Shown here: positions 43,662-53,000 of the stretch, piece by piece
Position numbering within the stretch: the stretch's first letter is position 1
Layout: each line of letters starts with the position of its first letter
Assembly: GCF_003590835.1 (NCBI RefSeq)
Contig: NZ_QYUQ01000002.1
Span: forward strand, 4,898,001 to 4,962,000
Reading direction: 5' to 3'
DNA: 64,000 bases
Source of the DNA: Noviherbaspirillum sedimenti
GTDB taxonomy: Bacteria > Pseudomonadota > Gammaproteobacteria > Burkholderiales > Burkholderiaceae_D
Translations under genes and position numbers: made by a program
The notes under the pieces: generated by a model
The model's input: the letters and a program-made list of their open reading frames with translations, nothing else
The model's database searches: none
Told to the model about the DNA's origin: nothing

Positions 43662-45917
43662 TCAGTCCTGCTTTACGCAGTCGACGAAATACCCGCGCTT
43701 GCCATCCACTTCGCGCGTGACCAAGCCGTGCACGTCGGTTTCGAAGCCCGGGAATTTTTCGTTGAAGTCGCGTGCGAAGCGCAGGTAATCGACGATGGTC
43801 TTGTTGAAGCGCTCACCCGGGATCAGCAGTGGAATGCCGGGCGGGTAGGGCGTCAGCAGGATGGCCGTGACGCGGCCTTCGAGCGCATCGATCGCCACCC
43901 GCTCGATGTCGCGGTGCGCCATCTTGGCAAACGCGTCCGAGGGCTTCATCGCCGGCTGCATGTCGGACAAATACATCTCGGTGGTCAGGCGCGCGACGTC
44001 GTAGGACTTGTACATGTCGTGGATCTGGTGGCACAGGTCACGCAGGCCGATGCGCTCGTAGCGCGGGTTGACGGCGGCGAATTCCGGCAGGATGCGCCAG
44101 ATCGGCTGGTTCTTGTCGTAGTCGTCCTTGAACTGCTGCAGCGCGGTCAGCAGCGTGTTCCAGCGGCCCTTGGTAATGCCGATGGTGAACATGATGAAGA
44201 ATGAGTACAGGCCGGCCTTTTCGACGATGACGCCATGCTCGGCCAGGTACTTGGTGACGATCGAGGCCGGGATGCCGGTGTCGCCGAAAGTGCCGTCCAG
44301 CGACAGGCCCGGGGTGACTACCGTGGCCTTGATCGGATCGAGCATGTTGAAGCCCGGCGCGAGATCGCCGAAGCCGTGCCAGTCGTCTTCGGCGCGGATG
44401 ATCCAGTCATCCTGGGTGCCGATGCCATCTTCGGCAAAATGGTCCGGACCCCACACCTTGAACCACCAGTCCAGGCCGAATTCCTTGTCGACCTTTTTCA
44501 TGGCGCGGCGGAATTCCAGCGCTTCCTGGATGCTTTCCTCGACCAGCGCAGTGCCGCCCGGTGCTTCCATCATCGCCGCCGCCACATCGCAGGAGGCGAT
44601 GATGGCGTATTGCGGCGAGGTCGAGGTATGCATCAGGTAGGCTTCGTTGAAGGTGTCACGGTCGAGCTTGACCGATTCCGATTCGCGCACCAGGATTTGC
44701 GAAGCCTGCGACAGCCCGGCCAGCAGCTTGTGGGTCGACTGGGTCGAGAAGATCAGCGATTCCTTGGCGCGCGGACGGTCCTTGCCGATGGCGTGCATGT
44801 TCTTGTAAAAATCGTGGAAGGTGGCGTGCGGCAGCCACGCTTCGTCGAAGTGCAGGGTGTCGATCTTCCCGTCCAGCATCTGCCTCAGGGTCTCGACGTT
44901 GTAGACCACGCCGTCGTAGGTCGATTGCGTGATGGTCAGGATGCGCGGCTTCTTGTTGACCGCTTCGCGCGCGAACGGATTGGCCTCGATCTTGCGCGCG
45001 ATGCTCTCCGGCGTGAATTCTTCCAGTGGGATCGGGCCGATGATGCCGAGATGGTTACGCGTCGGCATCAGGAACACGGGGATCGCCCCGGTCATGATGA
45101 TCGAGTGCAGGATCGACTTGTGGCAGTTGCGGTCCACCACCACGATGTCGCCCGGCGCCACCGTCGAGTGCCAGACCATCTTGTTCGAGGTCGAGGTGCC
45201 GTTGGTAACGAAGTAGCAATGGTCGGCATCGAAGATGCGCGCGGCATTGCGCTCGGAGGCGGCCACCGGGCCGGTATGGTCGAGCAGCTGGCCGAGTTCC
45301 TCGACGGCGTTGCAGACGTCGGCGCGCAGCATGTTTTCGCCGAAAAACTGGTGGAACATCTGGCCGATGGGCGACTTCAGGAACGCCACGCCGCCGGAGT
45401 GACCGGGGCAGTGCCACGAATACGAGCCGTCCTGGGCGTAATGCACCAGCGCGCGGAAAAACGGCGGCGGCAGGCTGTCCAGGTAGGATTTGGCTTCGCG
45501 GATGATGTGGCGCGCGACGAATTCCGGGGTGTCCTCGAACATGTGGATGAAGCCGTGCAGCTCGCGCAGGATATCGTTGGGGATATGGCGCGAGGTGCGG
45601 GTTTCGCCGTACAGGTAGATCGGAATGTCGGCGTTCTTGTGGCGGATTTCCTCGACGAAGGCGCGCAGCGATTTCAGCGCCGTCTCGACTTCGTCGTCGC
45701 TGCCGCCGCCAAATTCCTCGTCATCGATCGACAGGATGAAGGCGGAGGCGCGCGACTGTTGCTGGGCGAACTGCGACAGGTCGCCGTAACTGGTGACGCC
45801 GACGACTTCCATGCCTTCCTGTTCCATCGCGTTGGCGAGGGCACGGATGCCCAGGCCGGATGTATTTTCGGAACGGAAATCTTCGTCAATGATGACAATA
45901 GGGAAACGGAACTTCAT
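43662..45917 (-). CDS. Arginine/lysine/ornithine decarboxylase (biodegradative type)
   Basis: PLP enzyme of 751 residues with a Rec-like wing domain at the N-terminus (KFRFPIVIIDEDFRSENT), the aminotransferase-like core and a C-terminal domain. The PLP Lys is in STQSTHKLLAGLSQ, and DEAWLPHATFHDF carries the PLP-binding Asp. Length and sequence resemble arginine decarboxylase AdiA/SpeA-type enzymes of Betaproteobacteria more than LdcC or SpeC, but exact substrate is inferred. The gene runs toward the broken integrase, which lost its 3' end at or near this gene's 3' end. Confidence 0.88.
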   Translation of the reverse strand: MKFRFPIVIIDEDFRSENTSGLGIRALANAMEQEGMEVVGVTSYGDLSQFAQQQSRASAFILSIDDEEFGGGSDDEVETALKSLRAFVEEIRHKNADIPIYLYGETRTSRHIPNDILRELHGFIHMFEDTPEFVARHIIREAKSYLDSLPPPFFRALVHYAQDGSYSWHCPGHSGGVAFLKSPIGQMFHQFFGENMLRADVCNAVEELGQLLDHTGPVAASERNAARIFDADHCYFVTNGTSTSNKMVWHSTVAPGDIVVVDRNCHKSILHSIIMTGAIPVFLMPTRNHLGIIGPIPLEEFTPESIARKIEANPFAREAVNKKPRILTITQSTYDGVVYNVETLRQMLDGKIDTLHFDEAWLPHATFHDFYKNMHAIGKDRPRAKESLIFSTQSTHKLLAGLSQASQILVRESESVKLDRDTFNEAYLMHTSTSPQYAIIASCDVAAAMMEAPGGTALVEESIQEALEFRRAMKKVDKEFGLDWWFKVWGPDHFAEDGIGTQDDWIIRAEDDWHGFGDLAPGFNMLDPIKATVVTPGLSLDGTFGDTGIPASIVTKYLAEHGVIVEKAGLYSFFIMFTIGITKGRWNTLLTALQQFKDDYDKNQPIWRILPEFAAVNPRYERIGLRDLCHQIHDMYKSYDVARLTTEMYLSDMQPAMKPSDAFAKMAHRDIERVAIDALEGRVTAILLTPYPPGIPLLIPGERFNKTIVDYLRFARDFNEKFPGFETDVHGLVTREVDGKRGYFVDCVKQD

Positions 45918-46041
45918 CGAGGCCTCCAGCCGCTTGCAATCGAGCAGGCATGACAGGCAGGCGCGCGCCGGTATCCGGGCGCTGGCCTGCCGATTTTAAA
46001 AAACGGGATTGTCGCAGATATGGGGCGGCAGTGGGGGAAAA

Positions 46042-46527
46042 TCAGGCACGCTCGTAGGTGACAAAGGCGAAATCGCAGGCATTGGCCTCGGAGTGGTGGC
46101 GCTCGCGCGCGGTTTCGCGCCACAGGGCGGGGTCGAAGGCCGGCAAGAAAGTATCGCAGGCAAAGGTCTTGGCGATTTCGGTGACGATCAGCCGCTGCAC
46201 CTGCGGCAGCGCCTCGGCAAAAATTTGTGCGCCGCCGATCACGAAAGCTTCGGCGTCGCCGGCCAGCTGGGCCGCCGCCGCCATCGAGCCGACCGCCTCG
46301 ACGCCGTCGTGGCGCCAGTCCGGATTGCGGGTAATGACAATGTTGCGGCGGTTCGGCAGGGGCTTGCCGATCGAATCGAAGGTCTTGCGGCCCATGATGA
46401 TGGGATGACCGGTGGTGGTGCGCTTGAAGAAGGCCAGGTCTTCCGGCAGGCGCCAGGGCAGGGCGTTGTTCAGGCCGATGCCGCGCTGGGCGTCGATGGC
46501 GACGATGATGGTCAGGCGTGGTGACAT
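46042..46527 (-). CDS. folA: Dihydrofolate reductase
   Basis: Cytoplasmic enzyme making tetrahydrofolate; target of trimethoprim. The 161-residue protein starts MSPRLTIIVAIDAQRGIGLNNALPWRLPEDLAFFK, with the Met20-loop region and substrate-binding acidic residue, then GRKTFDSIGKPLPNRRNIVITR and the NADPH-binding GGAQIFAEALP. Length is normal. No thyA is seen next to it in this window. The upstream PHA synthase gene has its stop 80 bp away. Confidence 0.96.
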   Translation of the reverse strand: MSPRLTIIVAIDAQRGIGLNNALPWRLPEDLAFFKRTTTGHPIIMGRKTFDSIGKPLPNRRNIVITRNPDWRHDGVEAVGSMAAAAQLAGDAEAFVIGGAQIFAEALPQVQRLIVTEIAKTFACDTFLPAFDPALWRETARERHHSEANACDFAFVTYERA

Positions 46528-46607
46528 GGGATGAGGGATCGTTGACGTTCAAACGGCAATCTTATGCCATTTTTCCCCTCGATGTGAAACCGCCTGCGGC
46601 CAACGGA

Positions 46608-48269
46608 TCAGGTTTCCCTGACGTAGGTGCCGGGCGCGTCGCACAACACCGGATAGTCCGGCAGGCCGACCGGCGGCGACGCCTGCAGCGGACCGCAGCC
46701 CTCGCGCAGCCAGGCGCACCAGTCGTTCCACCAGGAGCCGGCCTGCTTGCGCTGGTCGCCCAGCCAGGTGGCGCTGTCGGTGGCGCCGCTGGCGTCACCG
46801 GCCCAGAACTCGCGTTTGGAGGTGGCGCCGGGCGGGTTGATGATGCCGAGGATGTGGCCGGAAGTCGACAGCACGTAGCGCACCGGGCCCTGGACCAGGG
46901 CCGCCGTCTTGAAGGTGCCGGCCCAGGGCGTGATGTGGTCTTCGGTGGTGCCGACCGCGTACAGCGGCTGGGCGATGCGGCCGAGGTCGAGCTTGTGGCC
47001 ATCGAGTACGATGGCATCCTTCCGGGCCAGATTGTTGGCGACATAGAACTGGCGCAGGCAGAAAGTGTGCATGGCGCGCGGCACCCGGGTGCTGTCGCCA
47101 TTCCAGTAAAGGACATCGAGCGAGGGCGGGGTTTCGCCGTACAGGTATTTGTGCACCACGTAGTGCCAGATCAGGCTGTTCGGACGCAGCATGCGGAAGG
47201 CCGACGACATTTGCTTTTTGTCGAGGTAGCCCTGTTTTTCCATCAGCTGCTCGATGGTCGCCAGGCTGTGTTCATTGATGAATGCCTCGATTTCGCCCGG
47301 GCGCGAGAAATCGGCCAGCGACGACAGCAGAGTCCAGTGCGCCACCGGCATCTGGGTCGGCTTGAACTTGCGATTCAACAACGCCATCAGCGCCGCCAGG
47401 GCGGTGCCGCCGATGCAATAGCCGACGGCATGCACCTTCGGCGCCTGCGTGATCGCGCGCGCAACCTCGATCGCCTGCAGCATGCCCTTCAACAAATACT
47501 TCTCGAACGTATTGTCCGCCATGTCGGCGCCAGGGTTTTTCCAGCTGATCATGAAGACCGTGAAGCCTTCCTTGACCAGGTGGCGCACCATGCTTTTCTT
47601 TTCATTCAAGTCCATGATGTAGAACTTGTTGATCCAGGGCGGCGCGATCACGATCGGCATGGCATGCACTTTTTTGTCCACCGGTTGATACTGGATCAGC
47701 TCGATCAATTCATTGCGGAATACCACCGACCCGGGCGTGCTGGCCAGTTCCTTGCCGAGCGTAAAAGCAGCTTCATTGCCCAGCATTTGCACGTCGCCCG
47801 CCTTGAGGTCGGCGAGGAAGTGCTCGACACCCTTGGCCAGGCTGGCGCCGCGCGTTTCCATGGCCTTGTTGAGGGCGACCGGATTGGTAAAGAAGAAGTT
47901 GCTGGGTGCCAGGGCATTGAACCACTGGCGGGTCCAGAACGCGCCGGCATGGCGTTCCTTGCTATCCAGGTCGGGGGTGTCATAGACGGTGCGTTCAAGC
48001 CAGCGGGTGTAGGCCAGATAGTGTTGCACCATGAGCGAATTGCCCAGGCTGGCTTGCCACTCCGGGTCGTGGAAGCGTTCATCGCCGTGCGCCGGCTTTT
48101 CGGCAGTTTTCGCGTTGCCGCCGGCGAGCGCCGTCAGCGCATTCAGGTTCAGCATCCACAGGCTGGCTGCCAGTTCACGCTGCGCTTCCATCTGTTGCTG
48201 CGGGTGCCGCAGCCAGGCTTGCTGGATCTTGAAGAAGGTATTACCAATGCCAAAAGGATCCAGTTGCAT
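46608..48269 (-). CDS. phaC: Poly(3-hydroxyalkanoate) synthase, class I
   Basis: Polymerises 3-hydroxyacyl-CoA into storage granules. The 553 residues fit a short class I PhaC. The lipase-box-like catalytic motif is GYCIGG (nucleophile Cys), with the catalytic Asp in GTTEDHITPW and His in SGHILGIINPP. The N-terminal part (MQLDPFGIGNTFFKIQQAW) is shorter than Cupriavidus PhaC (589). phaA/phaB do not follow. A phasin gene lies 1.2 kb away, with a Usp gene between. Confidence 0.95.
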   Translation of the reverse strand: MQLDPFGIGNTFFKIQQAWLRHPQQQMEAQRELAASLWMLNLNALTALAGGNAKTAEKPAHGDERFHDPEWQASLGNSLMVQHYLAYTRWLERTVYDTPDLDSKERHAGAFWTRQWFNALAPSNFFFTNPVALNKAMETRGASLAKGVEHFLADLKAGDVQMLGNEAAFTLGKELASTPGSVVFRNELIELIQYQPVDKKVHAMPIVIAPPWINKFYIMDLNEKKSMVRHLVKEGFTVFMISWKNPGADMADNTFEKYLLKGMLQAIEVARAITQAPKVHAVGYCIGGTALAALMALLNRKFKPTQMPVAHWTLLSSLADFSRPGEIEAFINEHSLATIEQLMEKQGYLDKKQMSSAFRMLRPNSLIWHYVVHKYLYGETPPSLDVLYWNGDSTRVPRAMHTFCLRQFYVANNLARKDAIVLDGHKLDLGRIAQPLYAVGTTEDHITPWAGTFKTAALVQGPVRYVLSTSGHILGIINPPGATSKREFWAGDASGATDSATWLGDQRKQAGSWWNDWCAWLREGCGPLQASPPVGLPDYPVLCDAPGTYVRET

Positions 48270-48357
48270 GGCCTGCTCTCGTTTTTTGCTGGAATGGAAA
48301 TATTACTCCTAATCAAGAACTGTGTTCGGGATTTCAGGTCATGCGTGGTTTTTGTGT

Positions 48358-49194
48358 TCAATGCGACATCAGGACCGGCACCGTCATCGAGGCAAGCATG
48401 GTGCGGGTCACGCCGCCCAGCAGAATTTCGCGGAAGCGGGAGTGGCCGTAGCCGCCCATGACGATCAGGTCGGCGCCGAGGTCGGCCGCCAGCGTCAGCA
48501 GGGAGTCGCCAATGTTGCCGCTGGGGCGACTGGGCAGCAGTTCAGTCTTGATGCCGTGGCGGGCGAGATACAACGCGATGTCGCTGCCGAGGGGCGGCTC
48601 CTGGCTGGCAGTGCCATCCTGGTTGAAGAGCGCCACTTGCACCAGCTCGGCTTGCCGCAACAATGGCAAGGCGTCGGTGACCGCGCGGGTGGCCGAGCGC
48701 CCGCCGTCCCAGGCGATGAGGACACGCTTGCCGATACTGGCGAAAGCGCCGGCATAGGGAATGATCAGCGCCGGACGGCCGCTGGTGAAGACAATGTATT
48801 CCGGGAAGTCGGACAAGACGGTTGCCGCCGCTTCGCCGGGGTCAGCCTGGCCGATGACGACCAGGTCGCTGTAGCGCGCCAGCGTGCCAAGTCCGCCGGA
48901 AGCATCGTCATCCAGCAGGCGCTTTTCGAGCGTGGACAAGCCTTCCTGCTGCACCAGCGGTTCGGCCTGGTCGAGCGCGCGTTGGGCGCGCTGGCGCAGG
49001 TATTCGAGATGGATTGCCAGACTGGGGTCGGGCGGCAGTGTGGCGCCGCCCTGGAACGCATAACGCGAAATACCGGTCGCCGCTGCACCGATCAGATGGG
49101 CGTCGTACGCCCGCGCCAGCCTGGCGGCAATCCGGATGCGTTCGGCCGCTTGCCGGGAGTCGTCCACGTGGACCAGAATTGTCTTGTAAGCCAT
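48358..49194 (-). CDS. Universal stress protein, tandem-domain
   Basis: The 278-residue protein starts MAYKTILVHVDDSRQAAER; the ATG at 49194 is six bases from an AAGGAG site, so upstream ATGs were rejected. Two Usp folds are joined: residues 1-140 and 150-278. The second ends with the ATP-binding G2xG9xGS/T-like pattern in VMGGYGHSRFREILLGGVTRTMLASMTVPVLMSH; the first lacks a clear one. Usp proteins are commonly induced by low oxygen or starvation. The gene stands between phaC and the divergent phasin. Confidence 0.9.
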   Translation of the reverse strand: MAYKTILVHVDDSRQAAERIRIAARLARAYDAHLIGAAATGISRYAFQGGATLPPDPSLAIHLEYLRQRAQRALDQAEPLVQQEGLSTLEKRLLDDDASGGLGTLARYSDLVVIGQADPGEAAATVLSDFPEYIVFTSGRPALIIPYAGAFASIGKRVLIAWDGGRSATRAVTDALPLLRQAELVQVALFNQDGTASQEPPLGSDIALYLARHGIKTELLPSRPSGNIGDSLLTLAADLGADLIVMGGYGHSRFREILLGGVTRTMLASMTVPVLMSH

Positions 49195-49494
49195 GACCAT
49201 CTCCTTGCGTAAAAAAATGTGCGAGAAAATCTGCATGTTGGTGTTGTCAGATTTATACATCATTTCCACATGCGGAGCTTGTGCACGCACATCATGACGC
49301 ATCAATGCTGCATCCGTCGGACACATGATTGGCTTTGCGCGTTCTCAAGGATGGTAAGTGCTGCACTGCCAGAATGGAGAATTTGAAGCGACCTTGGAGG
49401 AGGCGCAGTCCGGTTCGCCGCGTGCGACATGCTTGTACGCGGCACCGGGAAGTCTGGCGCCTGATCCAGTGCTCATGAACCGAGGAGTGTAACG

Positions 49495-50145
49495 ATGCCA
49501 AATCTGAATGTGCAAACAATGCTTAACCCGATGGCGGCGATGTATCAGACACAGCTGGAAGCGTCGCGCCGGGTTGCCGATACGTTTTTTTCCGGTGTCC
49601 AAAAAATGGACCATGTCATGCTGGAGGCATCGCATCGGGCCTGCATCGAGCAGTTGCGATTCGCCCAGTCGCTGGTGGCGGTGCGCGACGCGCAAGGGGC
49701 GGCCAGTGCCCAGGCAAGGTATTTTTCGCAGCGTCCCGAGCGCACTATGGATTATCAGCGCGAATTGATTCGTGTATTCAACGAAGTCCAATCGGAAGTC
49801 GGCAAGTCGATGCAAAATTACATGGCGCAGCTAGGTGGCGGCGCCATGACTGAATTTGCCACAGCGCTGGCGCCGGAAAGGGAAAGCGGCGAGGCGCCGC
49901 CATCCGCCATTCCACTGACGCCAATGACCGGATTGTTTTCCGCCTGGCAGTCTGCGTTCCAGGAAGCGGCTGCCGTCGCCAATCGGAATATCGAGGCGGC
50001 CCGCACTACTTTCGAGAATGCCGCCCATAATGCATATGTGAACGCCAATGAGGCGATTGATGAAACTGCCGAGGCGATGGCAGGGGGACGCGAAAGGAAG
50101 GCAACGACCTCTGGTGGGCACCACTCTGGCAGTAAGCGAAAATAA
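49495..50145 (+). CDS. phaP: Phasin-family PHA-granule protein
   Basis: The 216-residue helical protein starts MPNLNVQTMLNPMAAMYQTQLEASRRVADTF and has the phasin pattern of amphipathic helices through FSGVQKMDHVMLEASHRACIEQLRFAQSLV and NYMAQLGGGAM. The C-terminal tail is Gly/His/Lys-rich. It coats PHA granules. It has a GAGGAG ribosome site. The 300 bp upstream (49195-49494), shared with the divergent Usp gene, contain no other gene; no firm regulatory site was found there. A long hairpin lies after the gene. Confidence 0.85.
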   Translation: MPNLNVQTMLNPMAAMYQTQLEASRRVADTFFSGVQKMDHVMLEASHRACIEQLRFAQSLVAVRDAQGAASAQARYFSQRPERTMDYQRELIRVFNEVQSEVGKSMQNYMAQLGGGAMTEFATALAPERESGEAPPSAIPLTPMTGLFSAWQSAFQEAAAVANRNIEAARTTFENAAHNAYVNANEAIDETAEAMAGGRERKATTSGGHHSGSKRK

Positions 50146-50189
50146 ATCAGTTCCAAATCGTGCGGCCTTGGGCTGCCTTGCGCTGCAGC

Positions 50190-50230
50190 GTATGCCCGGA
50201 CCGCCGCCATGAGCGGCGGTCCGGGCATAC
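50190..50230. terminator. Long perfect hairpin between phasin and fnr-like genes
   Basis: Stem of 18 base pairs (GTATGCCCGGACCGCCGC and its complement) with a five-base loop CATGA. It lies between convergent genes and would block both transcripts, although there is no long T run after it. Confidence 0.65.
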
Positions 50231-50236
50231 ACTATT

Positions 50237-51091
50237 TCAGGCCGATGCCGCCAGTTGTGTGACGCCGGCGGCTTTTTGTTTACGTGCGGCCAGCTGTTTT
50301 GCGCGCGAACTTGAGGGCGGCAGGCGACGCAAGGTTTTCAGGGAATCGATGTCCTTGATGCCGATGGAGCGCTGGTCGACGCTGATCAAGCCGATTTCAT
50401 TGAATGCCGACAGCGTGCGGCTGACCGTTTCCAGCGTCAGGCCGAGGTAACTGCCGATTTCGTGGCGCGTCATGCGCAGGTTGAAGAGTTTGCTGGAGTA
50501 ACCCATGTCGGCATAGCGATCCGACAGCGAGACGAGGAAACGGGCGACGCGCGCCTCGGCGGAAAGGGCGCCCAGCATACTGACCATGCTTTGTTCGCGT
50601 ACCAGTTCGCGACTCATTACGCTATACATCGCGTGCTCGAACTCGGCGTGGGTGCGGCCGAGCGCGGTTAGCTTCTTGAATGGCAGCAGGATCAGGTCGC
50701 AGTTCGACAGGGCGACCGCTTCCGACGCATGGTGCCTGGTGTGGATGCCATCGACGCCGAACAAATCCCCTTTCATCGGGAAGCTCAGCACCTGTTCATT
50801 GCCGAATTCGTCGATCAGGACGGTTTTCAAAAATCCGGAGTGCACCACATACAGGCTGTCAAAGGGCTGGCCGATGGTATGGACGCGCTGACCGGTCTTG
50901 AACTGTACGTGCTGGAACAGCAATTCATCGTCGGCCAGCGAGACTGCGGATGGTATGCGCAGCAGGTCGCCTAATTCCTTCAGATTTGACCAGAGTTTTC
51001 CCTGGCGTTGCCATCCCGTTTCATGTGGTGAAGAATGTGAAGCTGGATTGGAAAATTCGGTCCGGATCTCGGAGGGGGGCGAGGACAGCAT
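50237..51091 (-). CDS. Crp/Fnr-family transcription regulator without N-terminal Fe-S cysteines
   Basis: The 284-residue protein has a cyclic-nucleotide-binding-like domain (residues 55-165) and a C-terminal winged helix with MTRHEIGSYLGLTLETVSRTLSAF. The recognition helix keeps the E-x-x-SR residues of FNR, so it should bind TTGAT-N4-ATCAA-like sites. The N-terminal 50 residues hold no Cys; only the internal Cys in ALSNCDLILLPF is present, so a 4Fe-4S cluster of FNR type cannot form in the usual way. The ATG has GGAG upstream. It lies among PHA and Usp genes. Confidence 0.88.
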   Translation of the reverse strand: MLSSPPSEIRTEFSNPASHSSPHETGWQRQGKLWSNLKELGDLLRIPSAVSLADDELLFQHVQFKTGQRVHTIGQPFDSLYVVHSGFLKTVLIDEFGNEQVLSFPMKGDLFGVDGIHTRHHASEAVALSNCDLILLPFKKLTALGRTHAEFEHAMYSVMSRELVREQSMVSMLGALSAEARVARFLVSLSDRYADMGYSSKLFNLRMTRHEIGSYLGLTLETVSRTLSAFNEIGLISVDQRSIGIKDIDSLKTLRRLPPSSSRAKQLAARKQKAAGVTQLAASA

Positions 51092-51430
51092 GGCAACTCC
51101 TGTTCCAAAAAAACGTTCACTTACTGCGACGAGACAACCCGGGATGAGCTGCCGCCAATCTTGCAGTCGCTACGGAATTTTCTCGGCATCCCTGCAGCGA
51201 TACGTCTGAAAAAACCATCCGCCACTACGTTCTTTGCGCTCTACGGGAGCGACTCATGCGACGGGTCAAATCCGCAGTCCCTGCATAGGGAAACAAGCGA
51301 GCTGCTCCCAGTCAAACGAGAGTGAAAAACCGATTTGCGCGCGCCAATTACACAGGGAAAGTATGCGGCGCAAGGTGTTTATTTGCTATCGGTGTCCGCT
51401 GAATAGGGTAGTAGGATAAAGAGGGGGGAG

Positions 51431-51446
51431 GTAAGAATATTCTTAC
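51431..51446. promoter_or_regulatory. Perfect 16-bp palindrome downstream of the response-regulator gene
   Basis: GTAAGAATATTCTTAC is a perfect palindrome 29 bp beyond the response regulator's stop codon. The 383 bp between the fnr-like and response-regulator genes otherwise contain nothing recognised. It could be a protein-binding site, but no regulator is known. Confidence 0.35.
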
Positions 51447-51474
51447 ATTGAAGAATGCAGGATGGCACTGACAT

Positions 51475-52119
51475 TCAAATTTTCAAGGGGGTAAGCAAGC
51501 GGTGTTCGACGGCGTATTGCACCATTTCGGCCAGCGAATGCATGTCCATCTTGTAGAGAATACGCGTCTTGTGGGTGCTGACGGTCTTGGCGCTCAGATG
51601 CAGGAGGTCGGCAATTTCGCCGATGGTTTTGCCTCCGACCAACAAGCTGAATACTTCGAATTCGCGGTCAGATAATTTCTTGTGGGGGAAATCTTCATTG
51701 GATGGCATGGCATCCATCGCCAGTTGTTCGGCCACTTCAATGCTGATGTAGGGGCGGCCAGCAGCAACTTTGCGGATTGCGCTCAGCAATTGCGTGCCGG
51801 CGCTTTCCTTGGTCAGGTAGCCACGCGCGCCGGCACGGATGGCGCGAATGGCATACTGGTCTTCTTCATGCATGGTCAGAATCAGGATTGGCAGTTTCGG
51901 CGCCTCATCCTTGATCTGGCGGATCAGTTCGACACCGCTGCGTCCGGGCATGGACAGATCCAGCATCAGCAGATCGAAGCCGCCCCGGCGCACATGCGAC
52001 AGCGCTTCGAAACCATCGACTGCTTCGCCCACCACTTCGATGTCGTCCGCACCATCCAGAATGCGCTTCAAGCCTTCGCGCATGATGGTGTGGTCGTCGG
52101 CAATGACGATACGGATCAT
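51475..52119 (-). CDS. NarL/FixJ-family response regulator
   Basis: The 214-residue protein has an N-terminal receiver domain with phospho-acceptor Asp in LLMLDLSMPGRSG and Lys in YLTKESAG, and a C-terminal LuxR-type HTH (LSDREFEVFSLLVGGKTIGEIADLLHLSAKTVSTHKTRI). No histidine kinase is beside it, so it is an orphan here. The upstream Usp gene ends one base before its ATG, so the two form one transcription unit. A role in stress or oxygen response is inferred from neighbours. Confidence 0.92.
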   Translation of the reverse strand: MIRIVIADDHTIMREGLKRILDGADDIEVVGEAVDGFEALSHVRRGGFDLLMLDLSMPGRSGVELIRQIKDEAPKLPILILTMHEEDQYAIRAIRAGARGYLTKESAGTQLLSAIRKVAAGRPYISIEVAEQLAMDAMPSNEDFPHKKLSDREFEVFSLLVGGKTIGEIADLLHLSAKTVSTHKTRILYKMDMHSLAEMVQYAVEHRLLTPLKI

Positions 52120-52120
52120 G

Positions 52121-52600
52121 TTATTTCACGGTGCCGGTGTCACCGGGTTGTTTAGCCAGTCGATAGACGAGCACAGGAATTTTGCAGGTGGACAATACCT
52201 TGGTGGTGGTACTGCCCAATATTGCCTGCCCCCACCCGCTTCTGCCGTGCGAACCGATGAAAATCAGGTCACAGACCTGTTGTTCGGCCGTATGGACGAT
52301 TTCGCGTGCGGTCGCATCGGAAAAAATCGTGATCCCGGAGGATTGGACGCCAACCGCCTTGGCTGCTTCGGCAATGACTTGCAGATGGATGTCGCCGAGC
52401 TTGCGCATCGACGCCAGATACTCTTCTTCCGAGGGGAAATTAGGGGGGATTATTTCGATGAATACCGGGTACTGGTATTCCGGCGCGACAAACAGCCCGA
52501 TCACTTCTGCCCCTAATTGTTGGGCAAATTCGACACCGGCGCGTGCAGCCGCCTTGGAAATATCGGAGCCGTCAGTTGGAATCAGGATTTTTTTGTACAT
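52121..52600 (-). CDS. Universal stress protein, single-domain
   Basis: The 159-residue protein starts MYKKILIPTDGSDISKAAARAG, the classical Usp beginning, and has the nucleotide-binding C-terminal motif IFIGSHGRSGWGQAILGSTTTKVLSTCKIPVLVY. It is likely an ATP-binding UspA-type protein. It is the first gene of the pair with the NarL-type regulator. Confidence 0.92.
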   Translation of the reverse strand: MYKKILIPTDGSDISKAAARAGVEFAQQLGAEVIGLFVAPEYQYPVFIEIIPPNFPSEEEYLASMRKLGDIHLQVIAEAAKAVGVQSSGITIFSDATAREIVHTAEQQVCDLIFIGSHGRSGWGQAILGSTTTKVLSTCKIPVLVYRLAKQPGDTGTVK

Positions 52601-52825
52601 AAGTCCACCGCATTGCTTCCATTTAAAAATAAAAGCCTACCACAAATCACATCCCTAGATAGGTACGTGGATATTTTATTAATAATAGCAAAAATATCAT
52701 TCTGATTAAGGCTAATTACGCTTGTCGTCGTGTCCATGTGCGGCAGGCGAAAACCACGCGACTTCCTCCGGGGCGCTTCCGGCCAAGGGTCACAATCGGG
52801 AGGAAATATTGACTACTTGGACAAT

Positions 52826-52853
52826 TCACTTTGGCAGAAATGCCCGAAAGTGA
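52826..52853. other. Hairpin in the usp-gspB intergenic region
   Basis: Inverted repeat TCACTTT-GGCA/TGCC-CG-AAAGTGA. It lies in the 400-bp gap between the Usp and GspB genes, which otherwise holds only the Fnr-like site. No T run follows. Confidence 0.35.
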
Positions 52854-52941
52854 CGTACACGGAATAGTATTATTGAAAATGCATCAGTACAACTGGCAAA
52901 TTGGAGAGGAATTGATCTGCGGCATATTTTTGGCGTCATAT

Positions 52942-52955
52942 TTGATTAATCTCAA
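52942..52955. promoter_or_regulatory. Fnr-type binding site (one mismatch)
   Basis: TTGAT-TAAT-CTCAA matches the FNR consensus TTGAT-N4-ATCAA except for one base in the second half. It is about 340 bp upstream of the Usp start and just beyond the gspB stop codon. The nearby Crp/Fnr protein keeps the matching recognition residues. Function is inferred; the distance is long for direct activation. Confidence 0.4.
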
Positions 52956-53000
52956 CTAACGCTTGCTGCGGCCGGCTTTGTAAGACTGTGGCCGCGCGAT

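Noticed and set aside
44235..45953. 572-codon plus-strand open frame opposite the decarboxylase
   Set aside because: Antisense shadow. The minus strand has the PLP Lys motif and full family length.
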